Shown: positions 22,753 to 35,056 of the stretch, piece by piece
Layout of the letters: the number at the start of each line of letters is the position of its first letter
Numbering within the stretch: position 1 is the first letter of the stretch
Source: Rhabdophis nuchalis
Taxonomy: Eukaryota; Chordata; Lepidosauria; Squamata; Natricidae
DNA: 64,000 nt
Assembly: GCA_039707465.1 (NCBI GenBank)
Contig: CM077648.1
Span: forward strand, 19,754,119 to 19,818,118
Direction: 5' to 3'
Program-made: the position numbers and the translations under genes
The notes under the pieces: model-generated
What the model was told of the DNA's origin: nothing
Seen by the model: only the letters and a program-made list of their open reading frames with translations
Databases searched by the model: none

Positions 22753-25654
22753 GTAAGAAGACGAAATGCTGTGCAATGTTATCTCTGAGAGGGTGCTGAA
22801 CATCTTGCCCTAAAAAAGTGCAACTTAGGAAGAATCTCTGAGCTTCTTGGGTTATTATTATTTTTTTAAAGAAAGATTTGTGTTCAAGGTTCCACAAGGT
22901 TTATAGTGTTGCGCCTGGAAAGGCTTAATTTAGAAATAGATGGATGTTATAACTCGCCAGGCCTCTCCTTTGTTTTTCTGCCTTTTAAAAATACTGCTGT
23001 GTGGTTCTTTGAATAATATTTCAAATTGAATGATGTTGTGCTTCAGAGAGCCCTTTTAAAATCAGTAGCAAGTGCTGCTCACTGTTGCCATTCCAAAAGA
23101 GCTATTGGAAAGAATTAAAGAGGCAGCATTAAGACATTTGGGCTCTTAGCATTTTTAAGGTACAGTAGCTAATTAATGCAAATGACACTTGAGGAACAGC
23201 AAACTTTATTTTCCCCTCAGAAGCACTGAAAAATGACTGAAAAAGAAGAAAGAAAATTTAATGACTTCTTCTGGGATCGAATGTTTGATGTGCTTCAAAA
23301 ATCTAGAAACAGATATATAACAAAAGAAAGAAAACTGACTGATTTAAATAAATTATATCACCAATTAGTACATTTCCATGAAGTCAGTTGTATACACAGC
23401 TGTGGGAGTACTCTGGTCAAAAATAGAACCTTTCTATTAATTTGAACAATATTGTTCAGCTAACCTTAAGTGGGAGTTGAGAAATTAATTTTCAAAGCTT
23501 TACGTAACTTACAATGGTATACATACTTTTGACCTATTGAAATCAATTTGAACATATCTAGCTGTCACAGTTGTCTGGTGGCAAACCAGTGTCTTAAATA
23601 TATCACTTTGGATTATGAACGCTTACCTTACATGCTCTTTGAGTATACATTGCCTGTATTTACATACAATCTTGAAATAGGGTGACATGGTTCTTATATT
23701 TTACTTGTAGCATTATCTGGCTGGTATCCAACACAAGGAGAAAGAATTTTATGTACTCACATAGATAAAACAATCCAAAGAATTGCTTATGGAAGATTAA
23801 TCTAGTTTTCATAAATTAGTCCTTTTGGTCCATTCTTGGTCCTCTACCCCAGTGTTTCTCCATGTTGTTGTTTTTTAACCTGTGGCCCCCTTCTTACCTT
23901 TTTTTCCCTCCTGTGCCCCCCCCCCAAGTGTGTAGGTCCCATTCTGGTGAAAAAGATCAGCATTTGCACACTTAATGTAATGTATTACTTGAGTAATGTG
24001 AGCCTTGGGACAGTAACTGCTGTGCATTCTGGTTTCAACAAAATGGTATTTGCAGTATAATACATTTTAATGTTTGGTGCTCCCCATGGCACATGCCATG
24101 CCCTCCCTTTACATGCTTTTCACTTGTGTCCCCCTTGAAATATCCTTGTTTTCCCACATTATTGAGGAAGTTCAAGGGTGACTTTTGAAGAATTAAAGAC
24201 TTAAACAGATTTTGGATAGTTTATATTCCATTCCCAGATGGCATGCAGCTCTTCCCACCTTAAAATGCAGATTCTTAATGGTTTGGCTGATTCTCAAGGG
24301 AAATAGATCTGTACTGAGATACGAACATCTGTAAGGGTGTGGAGAGATTTATGCAGGAAACCTGCAGTGAACTGCTGAGAGACTAATACTGACAATGTTT
24401 CCATCCAAAGGAACTTAATATTGTTTTTTGATTAGAATATTAAAAATGGGAAACATGAGCAAAACTAAAACAAATATGAATACAGAATCTGAACTAAAAA
24501 TTGTTTTTTTCTTTTCCTTTTCCTGAATCTGTGCATAAAGCATATATACAGACTTTATTTTCATCTCTATTTCAATTATTAATATTATCCAGGTATTTTA
24601 CAGGGAAGTATGGAATTCATCATATCCATTATTCAGTTTCTCCAGAGAGCAGAGCACTTCTACATTTCTTATATGGAAATAACTATTTCTGGTTTAAAAA
24701 AAATAAAAGCAGGAAGAGTGTTCTCTTTCAATATTTAGTCAAATGATATTTTATACCATGTAGAAATATGCCACTTGGTACTTACAAAGCCCAAATTATT
24801 ATTTTCAGAAAAATCTTACTTAGAAAAATATACTTATTTGTATATCTCATCCTAGAACAGGAGATGGTTTGGCATCTCAAAAATGGATGATCTTGTTTAT
24901 CTCCAACAAGTTTAAAAATCACTTAGTGTAGACATTGCCCAAGGCCAAACTAAACAAGAAACTAAATGTATATGGATTTTTCTTGAAATCAGATAGAGTA
25001 GAAATGGGGATGGACTAGCTGTTGGTGTTTGTCCTTCATAGGATTTTCCCAACCTAAATGGATATCTCTGAGCTTCTGTTGGGTCTCATTAGAGAAAATA
25101 TGTATAGTTGTAACTTTTCTGTAACAAATCAAGTAATAATTTGGTTGAGTTTTAATTATATTGGGAAAACAAAGGAGGAGGGAAGAGCTTAATAGATTCC
25201 AATCCAGTTATGATTCAGCCATCTTCCTGAACCTTCAATGTTTGGGAGATCTATTCATATATCTCCAGCATCTTAGTAGTTTAGCAAAAGACCACCATTG
25301 TAGAATGAAGAATTTTCTTTCTAAAGGCTCTGTGTCTTTTATTTATAAGTGAAGGATAAGGAAACCATCCATGTATATTGCAGGTAGCTAAAATAAGAGA
25401 TATTTAAATAAAACAAAGATATAATAGCTCAGTTTCAGTTTATGTCATCATGAGAATTTGCCTTACTCGAAAGTTGCTTTATTTCTTTTATTCCCCTATC
25501 ATTTTCAGTACAAATTCTGAAGAAAAAGCATAGAAAATTATTGAATCATTTAGAACACTAATCAATAACAGTTCTAAATTTGGAGCGGAGCTTCTTGAAT
25601 ACAGAATAATGGGGTTATGCCTGGAATAGTGGATGTAGTCATAATTTGTAGTTA
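22753..25654. other. Start of the long first coding intron, mostly unique DNA
   Basis: Following the donor at 22753 the sequence is AT-rich and largely unique, with no coding frame showing a recognisable domain. The stretch at about 23850-24150 has a cagtgtttctc-like start and repeated C-rich words (tgtggcccccttct, tgtgccccccc, gtgtccccctt), and looks like an old, eroded hAT-type remnant. The rest shows no repeat I can name. Confidence 0.45.
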
Positions 25655-25923
25655 TAATTTATTTATTTAGTTATTTAGTTATTTGTTTGTTTGTTTGTTT
25701 GTATCCTATATGTATTATTTTTACAAATAACAAAAAGTGGCAAACATATCCAGTATACCTTCCTTTTATTTTCCTCGCAACAACCCTTTAAGGTGGGATT
25801 GGGCTAAAAGGGAATGACTGGCCCAAAGTCACCCAGCTGGCTTTCATGGCTAAGGCAGGACTAGAATTCATGATCTTCTGCTTTCTAGCCAGGCGCCTTA
25901 ACCACTAGACAAAACTGTCTCTC
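25655..25923 (-). mobile_element. Old SINE/LINE tail of MIR/L2-like type
   Basis: Contains cctcgcaacaaccctttaag, gactggcccaaagtcaccca and ccttaaccactagac, the ancient 'cccaaggtcacccagctag ... cttaaccactac' core known from amniote MIR/L2-related repeats. Left edge is a tttgtttg/atttattt tract (25655-25704). Confidence 0.6.
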
Positions 25924-26584
25924 AGTTAGGCACACAGCTATTTTTCAATCACTCATTAATTCACAAAAATAATTTATGACAAGGAACTTACAAGTAGATA
26001 CAAGTTAGTGTCCTTAAGCATGAAAAAAACCCTAAGTTTCATATTATGAAGTCAAAATTGATTTTAAATACTTGGAAAAGATTCTGAGAATATAACAACC
26101 AGCTTGTGGATAAGCTATTTAGTTCAGTTGGGCTGTTGAAAACATAGTCATATAACTTAACCAGTTTCTTCCCCCTCTCTTTGAACTCAAGTTGAAGAAG
26201 TGTTAAGAGACAGGTTACTGCTTCAATACTTTTTAAGCTACGTGCAAACTAACTTCTGAAGTGATTTTCGGAGGGGGTGATTAGTAGCACTCTCTTTTGG
26301 ATTTGTTTTGTTGTTCACAGTTGCTGTACTTTATCTCACTTTTCCTGTTTACCCAGATGCTACAAAGCAAAGACAGTTTGGTATGATGCTAGTAAAGGGG
26401 TCGCAGGCTTTACACGACACATCTATTTTAGCCATCTTTAAAATCACTCCAAAATAGGTCACACAACTAAAAGTACAGATGGTAATTATTTTTAAATATT
26501 TATTCAAAAGGAAAACCTGTACACCCTGTAAAACTAAATTAGTACATGTTGTAAGATCGGGAAAAAACTAACTTAAATCGATTT
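25924..26584. other. Unique AT-rich intronic DNA
   Basis: No gene or repeat recognised. Confidence 0.35.
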
Positions 26585-27068
26585 TAACGACCATCTTTAA
26601 AGCGCTCCATGGCTCGGGGCCTAGTTATATGCGAGACCGCCTCCTGCCCCATACATCCCTCAGACCGATACGCTCCCACAGAGAGGGCCTCCTCAGGGTG
26701 CCGTCGGCTGGACAATGCCGACTGGCGACACCCAGGGGAAGAGCCTTCTCTGTGGCGGGCCCTGCCCTTTGGAACGACCTACCCCCTGAACTCCGCACCA
26801 TCTCTGACCTCCGCCTCTTCCGCAAGTGTCTGAAGACACACCTATTCCATCTAGCCGGCCTAGCATAACCCCCATTACTGACTCTTAGATAGTTTTAAAT
26901 TTGGGTTTTTTAAATTCGGTTTTTAGCGCAGGGTCTATTAGAATAAGTTTTTTAAAATTTTATATGTTTTATATGTGTTTTAACATCCCTGTGCCCCGCC
27001 CTGGGTCCGTTTGGAGAAGGGCGGGGTATAAATTTAATAAAATTAAAAAAAATAAAAAAAAATAAATA
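26585..27068 (+). mobile_element. CR1 LINE 3' end with intact C-terminal frame
   Basis: + strand frame 26629-26868 reads [46 protein letters not shown] and ends FHLAGLA-stop, the expected CR1 C-terminus. It is followed by the 3' UTR (cgccctgggtccgtttggag, gcggggtataaatttaataa) and an A/T-rich tail. It serves here as the reference for the broken copies at 21125 and 38335. Confidence 0.85.
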
Positions 27069-27582
27069 AGATTGTTGGTATTTGGGGATGGTAAGGGTCA
27101 AAATGGATTTGGCAAGTGACTGAGGTGTTTTTTTCTATTCCTTATGGGGACTTTAAAATATCTAAAGTATTGGGTTCTTCTCCCACTCAATTTTAGAAGG
27201 CATCTGTTATCATACAGTACCATATAAACCTGATTTAGCCCTTTACCAAGGGAAGCTGCTCATCTCTGTTTAGGAGCAACCATCAATTATTCTGAATATC
27301 TCCATGACAAGAGTTAGACTTTCACAATGGTTCCAAAACACTCATCTGCTCATCTGTTACATACAATTACATAAATTAATTCAGCTAACTATTCAAGCAA
27401 AATATGACTCTTAATTTTGTGCAGGTAAACTCAGTGGACATAGAGGAAAATAAAAATTGCCCTGATTTGGATTATGAAAATCCTATTCTCGGCTGTGTTT
27501 TGGGATGGGGGATCAGTTAAAACAATCCAGTGTCTTATAGCTGCTCCTTCCTTAAATTTCTTATTCCTAAATAATTCTAAGA
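27069..27582. other. Unique intronic DNA
   Basis: No gene or repeat recognised. Confidence 0.35.
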
Positions 27583-27967
27583 AGGACGCGGTGGCTCAGT
27601 GGCTAAGACACTGAGCTTGTCGATCATAAAGGTTGGCAGTTTGGCAGTTCGAATTCCTAGCGCCGCGTAATGAGCACCGCGTAATGAGTGAGCGCCGCGT
27701 AATGAGTGAGCTCCTATTACTTGTCCCATCTTCTGCCAACCTGGCAGTTCGAAAGCATGTAAAAATGCAAGTAGAAAAATAGGAACCACTTTGGTGCGAA
27801 GGTAACAACAGCGTTCCATGCACCATTGGCATTTAGTCATGCTGGCCACATGACCACAGAGATGTCTTCAGACAGCGCTGGCTCTTCAGCTTTGAAATGG
27901 AGATGTGCACCGCCCCCTAGAATCAGGAACAACTAGCACATATGTGCAAGGGAAACCTTTACCTTTA
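27583..27967 (+). mobile_element. Sauria-type SINE with an internal triplicated segment
   Basis: Full-length layout: tRNA-like head (ggtggctcagtggctaagac, gcagttcgaattcctagcgc), body (gcagttcgaaagcatgt, gaccacagagatgtcttc, ggctcttcagctttgaaa) and Bov-B-like tail (gaatcaggaacaactagcac ... aacctttacctttat). At 27661-27710 an approximately 18-bp unit (cgccgcgtaatgagtgag) occurs three times, once shortened. Confidence 0.85.
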
Positions 27968-28865
27968 TCTAAGTAATTCTATTCGGAAATGTAAAAAAAT
28001 AATTCCGCAAACTAAACACATACTTTTTTATTTAATAACTTGAAAGATAGTTCTCTATATTGTGATTGTCCAAATTCATTGGAACTGCTAGTGTAAAATT
28101 TTGGGAGGTGTAACTCAAATATTACCAAGACTACTACATTTGGGAAGGCAATCTAAAACTCTGGGCTAAATAGATGTATATCATGAGAAAAAAAATCAGG
28201 TTGGAATAATATTCAGATTTCCATGAATTGTGCTTAAGGGATTCAGAATATAGTATTTGGTATATTAAATTAAAATGTCTCCTTTTTACATCCAAATCGG
28301 GAATCTCTTGTTTAATGGTAACAAATTGGGATAGTAAAAATATGTCACTTGGGTTTACTAATTAATCTGACTTATTATCCTGGTATGAACCCAGAGTTCC
28401 CTTATTTATCCACAAGTTATCCTTCCATAATACAAATTGAACTAAAAACCCTTGGCAAAATTCATTTAGCAAAAAACAGGAGAGGCTAAAGAGGAATGTT
28501 TTGTTTTACTACTCATTGTGGCTCAGTTACTCATGTTACTGTAAGTTTCAAACAGTGGCCAAAATCATGCTAATAATTTGTTGCTTTATGGCACATTCTT
28601 TAATAATACTTCATTTCAGCGTAAAATGATCCTAGATATCAAATTGCAAATGTAGTGGAAATCTCATTAGTTGGGACAGACAGGTTATCCTAAAAAAGGC
28701 TTTTTGAATATTTAGAACTGGTAAATTATCTTGGAAAGGTAATGGGTATGCTCTATTAATTTAAAAACTAACTCCCCAAAGTATAATAAGAAATTTATTC
28801 TATAGCACTTCTGGTTTTATTCTCAACTATACATTCAGTAAATATAGCAGTTTTAATGCTCAGCA
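27968..28865. other. Unique intronic DNA
   Basis: No gene or repeat recognised. Confidence 0.35.
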
Positions 28866-29145
28866 TAGGCGATGTGATGGCTCACCTGTTAAGAAGCTGG
28901 GTTTGTTGGCTGGAAAGCTGGCAATCCAGGTTTGAGACCCGAGTGCCACAGGACAGGGTGAGCTCCTGCCAACGCTAGCAGTTTGAAAGCATGCAATTTC
29001 AAGTAGATAAATAGGTACCACTTGGGTGGAAAGGTAACAATGCTCCGTGACATCATGCTGGCCGCAATAAATGTCTTTGCACAGCACTGGGTCAATGGAC
29101 TTAAAATGGAGATGAACATAACTCCCTATAGTTGGCAATGACTAA
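28866..29145 (+). mobile_element. tRNA-derived SINE, divergent subfamily
   Basis: Head ggcgatgtgatggctcacc with caggtttgagacccgagtgc; body agtttgaaagcatgcaat, agataaataggtaccacttg and catcatgctggccgc. Closer to the 18437 and 59501 copies than to the 27583 copy. Confidence 0.7.
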
Positions 29146-29210
29146 CAGAGTAAAATTCTCAGGGACTCCTTCATCTCCTCCTTCTGATAAATCTTGCCAA
29201 ATGTATATAT

Positions 29211-29346
29211 CAGGGATGTCCAAACTTGGGAACTTTAAGACTCGTGGACTTCAACTCCCAGAATTCCTCAGCCAGCATAGCTGGCTGGGAAATTCTGGGA
29301 GTTGAAGTCCACAAGTCTTAAAAGTTCCCAAGTTTGGACATCCCTG
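29211..29346. mobile_element. Near-perfect palindromic hAT MITE with exact 8-bp TSD
   Basis: 136-bp unit, ends cagggatgtccaaacttggg and its complement; the two halves of about 65 bases pair almost completely. gtatatat flanks both sides (29203-29210, 29347-29354). Noncoding; any transcript through it would form a long RNA hairpin. Confidence 0.88.
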
Positions 29347-29354
29347 GTATATAT

Positions 29355-30459
29355 CATCCCTTGGAGAAATTTCCAAAAACTTGTTATTGTTTTACATTGC
29401 CTTTCCTTTTTTGCTGTGAAAAGGATGTAGTATTCCAAGACAACTTCCTAATTAGGGTATGCTTTTTTACATTTTGCCATAGTTCAGAGCTATTAATATT
29501 TTTATAATAATTATGTTTATTACTTACAGCATAATAACTGGGTAGTATACAAAAATAAAGGTAACAGGTCCCTAAATGCAAATCTATAATCTAATATTCC
29601 AGGCTCCCTCATTTTAACTGTCTGGCAATGTTTGACAAAGTTTATTACTATATTTTTATAATCACTTTTAAAGGATTGTATTAAGTGGATACTTTAAACT
29701 GATTTATTTAGAGTTAAATGGAAGCTGGTCTCTCATTATATTATCTAAAAAGCTTATCTTCCTTTCTCGGTTGTGGTGTTCCGCAACACTCCAATAAATA
29801 TGTTGTTTTGTGTAAGATTGATGTCATGTTGGTGTATTACTTGAAAAGAATGTAAATTATCCTAAAACCACAAACATTTGACTTTCTCGGGGCAGAGTAA
29901 GCTAACACTTTAGTCGGTCCTTCCAGTCTTTGGCAGAGGCTGCATATCCTGCAGAGAAAATATTTAGAAGGTTAAAGCTGTGATACGTTTTGCATATCTC
30001 AACTCATGGAGACAATAATCCAAGGCATTCTAGGGTCAGCGGAACAGGAGAAAAATCAGTAGCATTCTAAGGGCAAGATTCAAGGTAGCGTAACTACAGT
30101 GAGATATCTCTCCACTCATTGTTTTTGCCTGAACTTTGTTTCTCCAAAACAAAGTGTACTTTTAGATGATATGTAGATTGAGAGAGCACATCATTGGGGA
30201 GGAAAGAAATCAGGATCTTGTGTACTATCCTTATTTCCTTTTTGCTCACCAGTGTACAATTTCATTGTAATTTGATTACAATATTATTACAATGACAATA
30301 AAGATTATTATTATTATTATTATCTTCGCCTGCTTTTATCCTCAAATCACTCTTCTACATTGGTTAAAATGGCTATTACTTGAAGGTGTTTCTCTTGGCC
30401 AGTCTCTTGGTATGATGTACCTCAGTTCTGAAAAAAAAAAAGATTATGAGATACAGATA
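29355..30459. other. Unique intronic DNA plus an (ATT)n tail
   Basis: Mostly unrecognised. At 30285-30325 the string acaatgacaataaagatta runs into (tta)n, resembling a retroelement 3' end but too short to name. Confidence 0.35.
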
Positions 30460-30862
30460 CCGTGTTTCCCCAAAAACACGACCTATCCCGAAAGTAAGTC
30501 CTAGCTTGATTTTTTAACATGTAAGCCCTAATTAAGATCCCACACACTCCAGGGTACACGGGTAAAAATTAAGCTCAGGTGAGGATGGGGGAGTGAAGCT
30601 GCCCTACTGCCCTGTATCCCCTAAAATAACTCCTCCCAGATAATAAGCCCCATCGGGCTTTTGCACGCATGCGCTAAAATAAGTCCTCCATGAAAATAAG
30701 CCCTCCCCAAAAATATTGCAACATAGCAGCAGCCATGAGGTGACCACGCTCACCACCTCCTACACCTCAAAAATAATAAGACCTCCCTGAAAATAAGGCC
30801 AAGGTCTTATTTCAGGGGGTCAAAAGAAAATAAGGCCCTGTATTATTTTCGGGAAAACACAG
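30460..30862. mobile_element. MITE with ccgtgttt termini, TA-flanked
   Basis: Starts ccgtgtttccccaaaaacac after TA (30458-30459) and ends ttttcgggaaaacacag before TA (30863-30864). Contains multiple aaaataagccc/ataaggcc motifs in both orientations. Same family as 2341-2571. TA flanks suggest a Tc/mariner-type origin. A 3' fragment of the family lies at about 31125-31184. Confidence 0.7.
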
Positions 30863-31185
30863 TACTTACCTTAGGACATTTACAGCCGTGCCTCGCAAAC
30901 CCCGACACCTGCCTTGCTGGCCCATTTTTTCTGCAGCTGGCAAGGCTTCCCTAGAGGCCTTGATCCAGAGCTCTGTTATTGGCTACAGAGGCCTTCAAGA
31001 AAGTCTTGCAGGCCTTGCTGGCCACAGAAGTTCCTGAAGGCCTCTGACAGTGGAAAGGAGACTGGGGTGATGCATGCAAGTGAGGTGAAACAGTGGACAA
31101 CATTCTCTCCCTGTCCAAAATATGATGGCGTGCCTTTTTTGGTGACATTAAAATATAAGACAGGGTGTTATTTTGGGGAAAACAT

Positions 31186-31564
31186 GGGTAGTCCTGCATT
31201 TATGACCCACTTGGGCCTGCAATTTTGATTGCTAAATGTGATCATTAAGCAAGTGATCATTGACTCAATTTTACAATCATTTTACTACAGTTGTTAAGCA
31301 AATCACGTCATTAAGCAAACACAGCTTTTCCCATTGCTTGTTGGATATTAGTTGGACAGTTGCAATTTGCAATTGTGTCACTGCAGGATTCTGCAATCAT
31401 TGTAAATGTGACTCACTTGCCAAGCACCTAAATCACCATTGTGTGACCACAGGGGTGGTGCACTGGTCATAAATTTGAGAATGGGTTGTAAGTTGCATTT
31501 TTTGGAGCCATTGCAAATTTAAACCATTCGTAAATGAATGGTCGTAAATCAAGGACTACCTATA
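31186..31564 (+). mobile_element. Tc/mariner-like MITE
   Basis: Begins gggtagtcctgcatttatga and ends ggtcgtaaatcaaggactacctata; internal gttgttaagcaaatcac, cattgcttgttgg and ttgtgtgaccacaggggtgg. Noncoding. Confidence 0.68.
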
Positions 31565-31849
31565 ATATCATTTTGGTGCCTTTTGCAAATATATTTGAGA
31601 ATGTTAGAAGAATAGAATGTTCCAGTCTTTGATTCTAATCTTATCAAAATGATTACTTCTTTTAAATTAAAAACAAACAAGCGATGCACATTGCAGAGAA
31701 CAACAACATTGTTAATTTGTTTTTTTTTAAAAAAAAATTGTAAACAAATCCTTAAAAATAACTCTCCTTGTCTTTTGTACTTCTGTAGTTTGAGGAACCC
31801 GATACGAAGCTGAAATATAATAGTGTAGTTTTGAGGCATCTACGTAGGC
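31565..31849. other. Unique AT-rich DNA
   Basis: No gene or repeat recognised. Confidence 0.35.
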
Positions 31850-32341
31850 CAGACATGTCAAACACATGGCCCATGGGCCAGATGTGGGCTGCGGTAGGTC
31901 CAGAGTTGTCTCTTGGGGCCATCCTAGAGATGGCGAGGGACTAGCCCATGCCGCCCCAGACTACCCTGGCCACGCCCACCAAGTTGGCCATGACAACTCA
32001 CCGTGACCAACATGCTGCAGGACAATTCACCACAGCCAGCTTGCAACAGGACAGTTAGTTGCATTAAAGAAATATTAAGGAAATAGTGGAATAGAGTAAT
32101 TAAAGAAAGGATGCAACAGGCAGGACAGAATGAAAAGTGAATGGCAGAAATTAAAACATTTTTAAAAATTATTTTAAATATTTAAATAGAACTATTAAAT
32201 TGTTCCCACAGTGAGTTAGTCTTGTTAAGTTATCCTCCAGCGCGTTGGCCATGGTGAGTTGGCCGTGGCAAGTCAGCCATGCCGAGTTAACTGCAGCGAG
32301 TTTGGCTGTGGCAAGTTGTCCTATTCCAACAGGTGTGGGGC
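31850..32341. mobile_element. Composite of eroded hAT-type fragments
   Basis: The left part (agacatgtcaaacacatggc ... catggcccatgggccagatg) resembles the caggggtgtcaaac family. The rest carries repeated 'gttggccatg/gtgagttggcc/gcaagttgtcc' words on both sides of an A/T-rich centre. Individual boundaries are not resolvable by eye. Confidence 0.45.
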
Positions 32342-32619
32342 CAGGGGTGGGATTCAGCCGGTCTGGACCAGTTCAGGTGAACTGGTAATTCCAGTGAGCA
32401 TTTGGCCCTGCCTACCCGCCCCTGCACTTTCCTGCCCTACATTTCCCTGTTTTTTAGCTCAGCTGATTCACGCGGCACAGCAGATTGCCGTGCTTCAGCT
32501 GTTTTATTCAGAAGCACTGACATAGAAGGTAAGTTATGAAGCTTAAAAAGGTCATTTTTTTAATGCTGTGCACGCGCACTCACCGAACTGGTTGCTAAAC
32601 AGGTTGCATCCCACCACTG
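32342..32619 (+). mobile_element. hAT-type MITE (cagtggtggg family)
   Basis: Starts caggggtgggattcagccgg and ends gcatcccaccactg; internal ctggaccagttcaggtgaac and accgaactggttgctaaac. No clean TSD visible. Confidence 0.65.
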
Positions 32620-32814
32620 GTTGTGGCCATTTGAATCTGGAGCGGTAGGGAAATGAGGTTCTACCGGCCGGGTCCAGTGACAGACAAAACACAACTTCTA
32701 GATCTCATAAGATGGCACAGTTTAAGAGATGGATGCTGGAACATTTCTGGTGTGATGAGCAGAGACAATTGAAGATGGGTGGTCCCAGGTGTAACATGTC
32801 ACACGCTGGGTTTT

Positions 32815-32975
32815 ATAGTTAACAACAAACACTTTGAATTATACTTGGAGGCCTATTGGAAGCCAACCAGCTTATGGGTCACAGATGATACATCACTGTA
32901 TCGCGGAACCCTCAAAACTGCCCATCTGCTTGCTACATTTTGGATCAGTTGTAGCTTCTGTGCACTTCAAGAAGA
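32815..32975 (-). mobile_element. Old CR1 fragment
   Basis: The words ggcctattggaagccaacc and ctacattttggatcagttgtagcttctgtgcacttcaag align with the CR1 ORF2 region present at 21280-21410 and 38600-38730, but are much more diverged. Both ends truncated. Confidence 0.6.
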
Positions 32976-33410
32976 TGTGTTTATTTTCTTGGGAGGTAGG
33001 CGTAAAATTGCTTTGGCAGTTAGGTTTTCAAACTGTGAAAAAACTTTGAGCATCAGGCCAGATTTGGAACACAAATGAATATCGGAGCAAAAGATGTAAT
33101 CCATTATAACTCACTACATTTGAATGCAGAAAAATCAGCTTCCCTTTTCTGTGCAAGCTCTTCCTGCAAAATTACTTTTTCTGTGTATCTCCTTCTTTTG
33201 CCCCATTTAGCCTACCCAAACCATATATTGCACAAACCTCTTAATATTTTAGCCAAGCCAACTGGGATTTGTTTATTTAGGTTTACTCTGAGCCAATGTC
33301 TGTTTCTTGCTAGTAAAACTGCTGTCATTTGTTTTTCGGGTGACTTTGCAATACTTGCAAAGCAAAACACATAGGCAAACTGAGATGTATTCCTATAATT
33401 TGGCATAATC

Positions 33411-33545
33411 CAGGGATGTCCAAACTTGGGAACTTTAAGACTTGTGGACTTCAACTCCCAGAATGCCCCAGCCAGCTATGCTGGCTGGGGAATTCTGGGA
33501 GTTGAAGTCCACAAGTCTTAAAGTTCCCAAGTTTGGACATCCCTG
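33411..33545. mobile_element. Near-perfect palindromic hAT MITE with exact 8-bp TSD
   Basis: Sister of 29211-29346 (cagggatgtccaaacttggg termini); 135 bp, arms of about 66 bases differing at only one or two positions. gcataatc flanks it at 33403-33410 and 33546-33553. Confidence 0.9.
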
Positions 33546-33666
33546 GCATAATCCAACCTGAATTCCAATTACATGTTTTATGGCCAATAATTTGTTGGTT
33601 ATTTATCTGATGGCTAGCATGAGCTTTGAAAGTGGTGTTTCACAGAATGCCATATGTGATGTGCAT

Positions 33667-33757
33667 CAGAGGTGGTATTCAGCAGGTTCTGACCAGTTCT
33701 GGAAAACCGGTAGTGGACATTATGAGTAGTTCGGACAACCAGTAAATACCACCTCTG
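33667..33757 (+). mobile_element. Short hAT-type MITE (cagtggtggg family)
   Basis: 91 bp, cagaggtggtattcagc ... aaataccacctctg; the termini are exact inverted repeats for 11 bases. No TSD visible. Confidence 0.65.
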
Positions 33758-35048
33758 ACTGGCCTTGCCGCCATCTATTCTCTGCCTCGTGAGTCCCAGA
33801 TGATTGGGAGGAAATTGGGTTATTTTCCAGTAACATTCCCCTTGAGTGAAAGCTTAAATTCCCTTTTCCACAAAGACTTAAGACATTTCCCACCTACAGC
33901 AAACCTGGAGCTACTCAGCTTCTATTTCATGCTTTGATTCTTGAAATTGTCTAAGCATTTATTCTTCACAAATTGTGTACTTTATGATCTTTCTCAGACA
34001 ACACTGAAGGTACAGCCCAGCTTTCATAGCCTAGGCCCTAGGATGAATCAAGAAACATCTATAGGATTATAACATTTTCATTCATTGAAGATTATTATTG
34101 CATTGATAATTTCTATCCACTTTCAGAAGTAGCTGTGAAAGTTATGGGGGGAAATAGATTGACTTGAATCTGAACAACTCAACCTTTAAAATTATTGTAA
34201 CCATAATTTTATTAGTAGCAGGATGTTACATTCTGTTTTGCAACAAGAATAATTTCAAATGCAACAATGTAAGTGGAAAAATAATACATGTATAAAAAGT
34301 TATTTTGTTCTTTTGTTACTTGGTTTAATTGGTTTGTTTGACTTTTTTCCATCTTATAGTAATGTTAAAATGGGTAGTTTACATGCATAGCTTCCCTCCT
34401 AATTTGTAGAACTCCAGGAAGCATTTTCTTCCTCTTTGTTATTAAAGCCTTCCTGCCTATCAGATATTATTTAAGCTGAATTCTAATATTGCAATATTAA
34501 TTCTATCCCATTTAATAACATAAGTATAATTAGTTCCATTTTTCTATGAGAAATATACACTTGTGCACATTGACACATTGTTTTAAAAATGAAATCTCTT
34601 GCCCTAGAGCTGGCAAATTTCCTTTCCAGCTCTGTGCTTTAACTTCTAGTGGCTCCATATGTCTTAGCTGTAGCTTTTGAATGAATATGCACTTTGGCTT
34701 TGTGGTTGAGCTTTTAAGTTGCCTGTTCGATAAGTGAAGGGCTTTAAAGAGCTAATTAAAGATGTGGTACAGTTGCTATATAACATTTTGTCTTTACAAG
34801 GCTATTAGTGAAAATGACAAGATTTACCTTTCACTCCTAGTATCTTGGATAGAAGGGTGAGCCTACTGAAAAACAGTCACTGTGGTTTTGAATGTTTTGC
34901 TAAGTGGTGCAACAGAAAAAGGGAAAAAAATGAAGGGCAAAATACTCACTACAGTTCCCTTACTAATTGGTCAACAAACAATTTGCGTCCTCAATAATTT
35001 TGGGTGTATCCTACAGATTTTTGGCTGCTATTTCTTATTTCTCAAGAT
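33758..35048. other. Unique intronic DNA, including a candidate conserved block at 34600-34850
   Basis: No gene or repeat. At 34600-34850 the sequence is non-repetitive and balanced, with a TAATTA homeodomain-type core at 34752-34757 (gagctaattaaagatg). This is suggestive of a conserved non-coding element only by appearance. Confidence 0.35.
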
Positions 35049-35056
35049 TCCTATAG

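Noticed and set aside
23233..23445. Lys/Glu-rich 70-codon opening just downstream of the leader exon
   Set aside because: No splice acceptor beside it, no recognisable domain; consistent with chance in AT-rich DNA.
27583..27680. tRNA gene on the basis of A/B-box-like sequence
   Set aside because: Part of a SINE head repeated many times in the window; no complete cloverleaf with the expected stems.
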